From an uncultured Porphyromonas sp. (lineage in GTDB: Bacteria; Bacteroidota; Bacteroidia; Bacteroidales; Porphyromonadaceae): a stretch of DNA of 13,410 nucleotides. The notes under the pieces are model-generated. The model did no database searches, was not told where the DNA came from, and saw nothing but the letters and a program-made list of their open reading frames with translations. The stretch is from positions 1-13,410 of the forward strand of contig CABQOJ010000015.1 of assembly GCA_902465775.1 (NCBI GenBank), written 5' to 3'. Below are positions 13,217 through 13,410 of this stretch, in pieces; positions within the stretch are counted from its first letter, which is position 1, and each line of letters begins with the position of its first letter. The position numbers and the translations under genes were made by a program.

Positions 13217-13240
13217 CAGCGACGCTATAGCAGTCGCTAT
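13217..13240. repeat. Short inverted repeat near the window end
   Basis: AGCGAC and GTCGCT flank GCTATAGCA within 13217-13240, forming a 6-bp stem with the TATA palindrome in its loop. It lies close to copy B on the outer side. No role can be read from the sequence. Confidence 0.3.
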
Positions 13241-13374
13241 AAAGTGAGGCTAAAGTGCTATTCAAGCCATCTATCCCCAGCTTTTTGCCAGGAGTGGCTC
13301 CTAGTGTATAGGGGCACGCGGGGTCTATCCCTAGAGGTTTCTACCCAAAATGCGGTAGTCCCAAATAAAATGAG

Positions 13375-13382
13375 TACTTTTG
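13375..13382 (+). promoter_or_regulatory. -7 element pointing out of the window
   Basis: TACTTTTG at 13375-13382 matches TAnnTTTG and is followed by CACC. It is preceded by CCCAAATAAAATGAG, which resembles ACCAAATAAATAATT before the LRR -7 element at 7207. No convincing -33 TTG is present. It suggests a rightward gene just beyond 13410. Confidence 0.5.
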
Positions 13383-13410
13383 CACCAATTGTTGGATTCT
13401 AAAGAGAGAT

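Overview
The window reads as a chromosomal segment of a Bacteroidota species, most likely Porphyromonas or a close relative. The reasons are: promoters of the TTG-N20-TAnnTTTG type with no Shine-Dalgarno runs before starts, two secreted leucine-rich-repeat proteins ending in type IX secretion (T9SS) type A sorting domains, a methionine gamma-lyase, an FHS-type sugar permease, and a hemerythrin/LuxR pair. The genus is inferred from family content, not from a marker gene.

Layout. 1-552 is the 3' end of pnp (KH and S1 domains plus an Arg/Glu/Asp tail). A 181-bp gap with two hairpins, one very long, carries the promoter of an FHS-family permease (734-2014). Next come a small MliC-like lipoprotein (2046-2462) with a strong hairpin behind it, a short relic-like member of a Bacteroidota methyltransferase family (2560-3009), and PduO-type cob(I)alamin adenosyltransferase (3042-3611). 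A large heptad-repeat hairpin (3621-3740) separates these rightward genes from a leftward block: a LuxR-type regulator with a degenerate receiver (3739-4344), preceded in the same operon by a hemerythrin-domain protein (4357-5079). The operon has a near-consensus promoter with a palindrome just upstream. Methionine gamma-lyase (5364-6566) is also leftward, with its own terminator region.

6567-7297 is a 730-bp gene-free region holding a second, inverted copy of the heptad element, one copy of a second dispersed repeat (built on three 21-bp units), and a strong promoter. That promoter drives two tandem cell-surface LRR genes (7298-9811 and 9825-12122, 13 bp apart). A hairpin-rich gap separates them from convergent marC (12259-12891). 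The last 465 bp have no visible gene but hold an inverted copy of the 21-bp-unit repeat and a promoter-like site pointing out of the window.

How the parts work together. The LRR pair is the main accessory system: two T9SS-exported proteins assembled from a shared module (beta cap, Cys-containing LRRs, closing segment), used once in the first protein and twice in the second. The first also carries a beta-repeat domain and YD-like repeats. The hemerythrin-LuxR operon looks like a stress or metal-sensing unit. Most of the remainder is ordinary housekeeping and metabolism. The least explained content is the pair of dispersed intergenic repeat families.
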